Positions 6,682-7,861 of a DNA stretch of 7,861 nucleotides are shown here, one piece after another. The notes under the pieces were generated by a model. It was not told where the DNA came from, made no database searches, and saw nothing but the letters and a program-made list of their open reading frames with translations. Made by a program: the position numbers and the translations under genes. Origin of the DNA: DASRWI01 sp035654655 (GTDB lineage: Bacteria; Bacteroidota; Ignavibacteria; Ignavibacteriales; Ignavibacteriaceae); the NCBI GenBank assembly GCA_035654655.1, contig DASRWI010000040.1, positions 1 through 7,861 of the forward strand, in the 5' to 3' direction. Every line of letters starts with the position of its first letter. Position 1 is the first letter of the stretch.

Positions 6682-7861
6682 TCAAAACACCTCCGGCATA
6701 AATCTCCCCCTTATCTGCTCAGCAAGTATCTGCGCAACTTCCTTCCTGGAAAACCCAAGCAGCTCCGTACCCGCATGAAAGAGGAAACCGATCTCTTTCT
6801 GAGCAATATCCCTGTTTGCTATACTGATCATTATCAGAAATTCCATCATTGAAACCCTTTCTCCCGGATTGGCAGCAAGTATGTTTTCAATCGATTGTCT
6901 GAAAATCTCCTCCACTTTTTCACTTTTTGAAACAGCATCAAGAAAATCTTCAGGGAAAATGGTGTAATTCGAAAGTATCGAGAGGATCTCCTCCGCTTCT
7001 ATTTTATCGATTTTTTCGTCAACATAGGCAACAATAAGACCTGCCGAAGCAATGAAATGCTGGCGATGCCTGGAAATATCTGAGGAGGTCATGATCAGAA
7101 GTATCCTGATTAATTCCGTGATACTTTCTTCAAGAGTTTCATCCGTTTTAATTTCCACATTACCGTTCAGGGCATTTCTGTAAAGTTCTGATTCGCCAAA
7201 CAGCTGAATAGCCTTTATCCTTATCGGATTGATCGGATGGGTGGAGATATTCACTCCCTTCCCTGATTTAAAATATTCAATCCTTTTGTCATTGTCCTTC
7301 AGAAGTGCATCAAGCTGGATATTCAACCGCTGAATATCCAAACCGGATGACATCTTGAAAAAACCCTCCATGCATGTTTTCATATCCCTGCATGCCAGGA
7401 AACCGTACCTGTCTGCTGTTAGTTCGGAAAGCTGGTCAAACAGCCTAATTTTGTTTCCCATTACGAGAGGCATCTTGTTGCTGTCGGAATAAACAAAACC
7501 AACAAGCTTCTTTATTCTTATACTGTCTGTTATCAAGTGCCCGATCTCGTGGCCGATGACAAATCTGAGCTCATCATTTGTCAGTCGCTCTACAAGTGCC
7601 GAATTGAGGTTAATAAGATGGCACTGTGCGTCATCCATCTTGGGGATGGCATAAGCATTGAATTCACTCGAGTTTGTGATATAAAAATCTATTGGGAAAT
7701 CAAATTTCAATGATGCCCTGACCTCATTGCAGATCCTGTATATTTCTGGGGTTAGTTCCTCAGAAACTTTATAACTGTGGCCTTCAAGGATCATCTTCCA
7801 CTCGTTTTCGAAGCATTCTACTTTGGCTTCGAGTATGATATTCTCGATAAGATTACCTTCA
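6682..7861 (-). CDS. M48-family zinc metallopeptidase fused to a TerB-like domain, probably 5'-truncated by the window
   Basis: Numbering from the ATG at 7794, the peptidase part has RFVIGHEIGHLI with the HExxH zinc site at 82-86, a third ligand in SELTADRYG (E124, followed by A127-D128), and STHPINPIRIK (184-194), a typical M48 downstream motif. From about 240 to 368 the sequence is helical and TerB-like: GLIVAYVDEKIDKIEAEEI (252-270) gives an acidic D-x-x-x-D/E pattern, echoed by a second half with ISIANRDIAQKEIGFL (323-338). No membrane segment or signal peptide is seen, so a cytoplasmic Zn-protease is likely; the target is unknown. The frame stays open upstream of 7794 to the window edge with sensible coding content (ENIILEAKVECFENEWK), so the true start may lie outside; the ATG at 7794 is the first in the window. 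It is transcribed towards the operon and has higher GC, so it is probably an unrelated resident gene. Confidence 0.85.
   Translation of the reverse strand, partial: EGNLIENIILEAKVECFENEWKMILEGHSYKVSEELTPEIYRICNEVRASLKFDFPIDFYITNSSEFNAYAIPKMDDAQCHLINLNSALVERLTNDELRFVIGHEIGHLITDSIRIKKLVGFVYSDSNKMPLVMGNKIRLFDQLSELTADRYGFLACRDMKTCMEGFFKMSSGLDIQRLNIQLDALLKDNDKRIEYFKSGKGVNISTHPINPIRIKAIQLFGESELYRNALNGNVEIKTDETLEESITELIRILLIMTSSDISRHRQHFIASAGLIVAYVDEKIDKIEAEEILSILSNYTIFPEDFLDAVSKSEKVEEIFRQSIENILAANPGERVSMMEFLIMISIANRDIAQKEIGFLFHAGTELLGFSRKEVAQILAEQIRGRFMPEVF

Noticed and set aside
6664..6682. AATTC...GAATT inverted repeat in the convergent gap, possible terminator
   Set aside because: Only a 5-base AT-rich stem with a 9-base loop and no adjoining T-run; too weak to call a terminator.
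1..7861. tRNA, rRNA, CRISPR array, insertion-sequence ends or attachment sites
   Set aside because: Looked for CCA-ending cloverleaf-like blocks, evenly spaced direct repeats and terminal inverted repeats by eye; none seen.

Overview
The window looks like AT-rich bacterial DNA, most likely from a Bacteroidota-type organism. This is an inference: none of the four internal start codons on the plus strand has a Shine-Dalgarno-like purine run in front of it, stops are mostly TAA, and the gene style fits. There are no rRNA, tRNA, insertion sequence or CRISPR signals. Coding density is close to 100%.

Positions 1-6664 read as one plus-strand transcription unit of five genes with gaps of only 3, 12, 39 and 1 bases. 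In order these are: the C-terminal end of a radical SAM protein (probably the B12-binding type), cut by the window edge; a 1094-residue GHKL/histidine-kinase-like ATPase with a His-Asn-Ile-Ser-Ala-His segment, a recognisable N box and G2 box, and a C-terminal Rossmann-like tail; a 275-residue protein I cannot place; a 554-residue protein with a receiver-like N-terminal domain, a second alpha/beta domain containing a Asp-Glu-Glu...Tyr-Arg-Tyr-Gly-Phe-Arg block, and a helical TPR-like C-terminus; and a 173-residue membrane protein with four hydrophobic segments whose last two flank a pore-loop-like stretch, as in two-TM ion channels.

This order (large ATPase, receiver-like partner, small membrane channel at the end) resembles the logic of nucleotide-dependent or signal-dependent prokaryotic conflict systems: a sensor or switch controls a membrane-permeabilising effector. 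I propose it as a candidate uncharacterised defence or signalling system. The defence role is inference; the sequence shows only the operon layout and the domain signals. The radical SAM gene may be part of it, because it ends 3 bases before the ATPase starts.

Positions 6682-7861, on the minus strand and convergent with the operon, hold an M48-type zinc metallopeptidase (HEIGH plus ELTAD) fused to a TerB-like helical domain. Its GC content is visibly higher (about 40-45% in sampled lines, against about 23-30% in most sampled lines of the operon, with scatter). It looks like a resident chromosomal gene, which puts a possible island boundary in the 17-base gap between 6664 and 6682.
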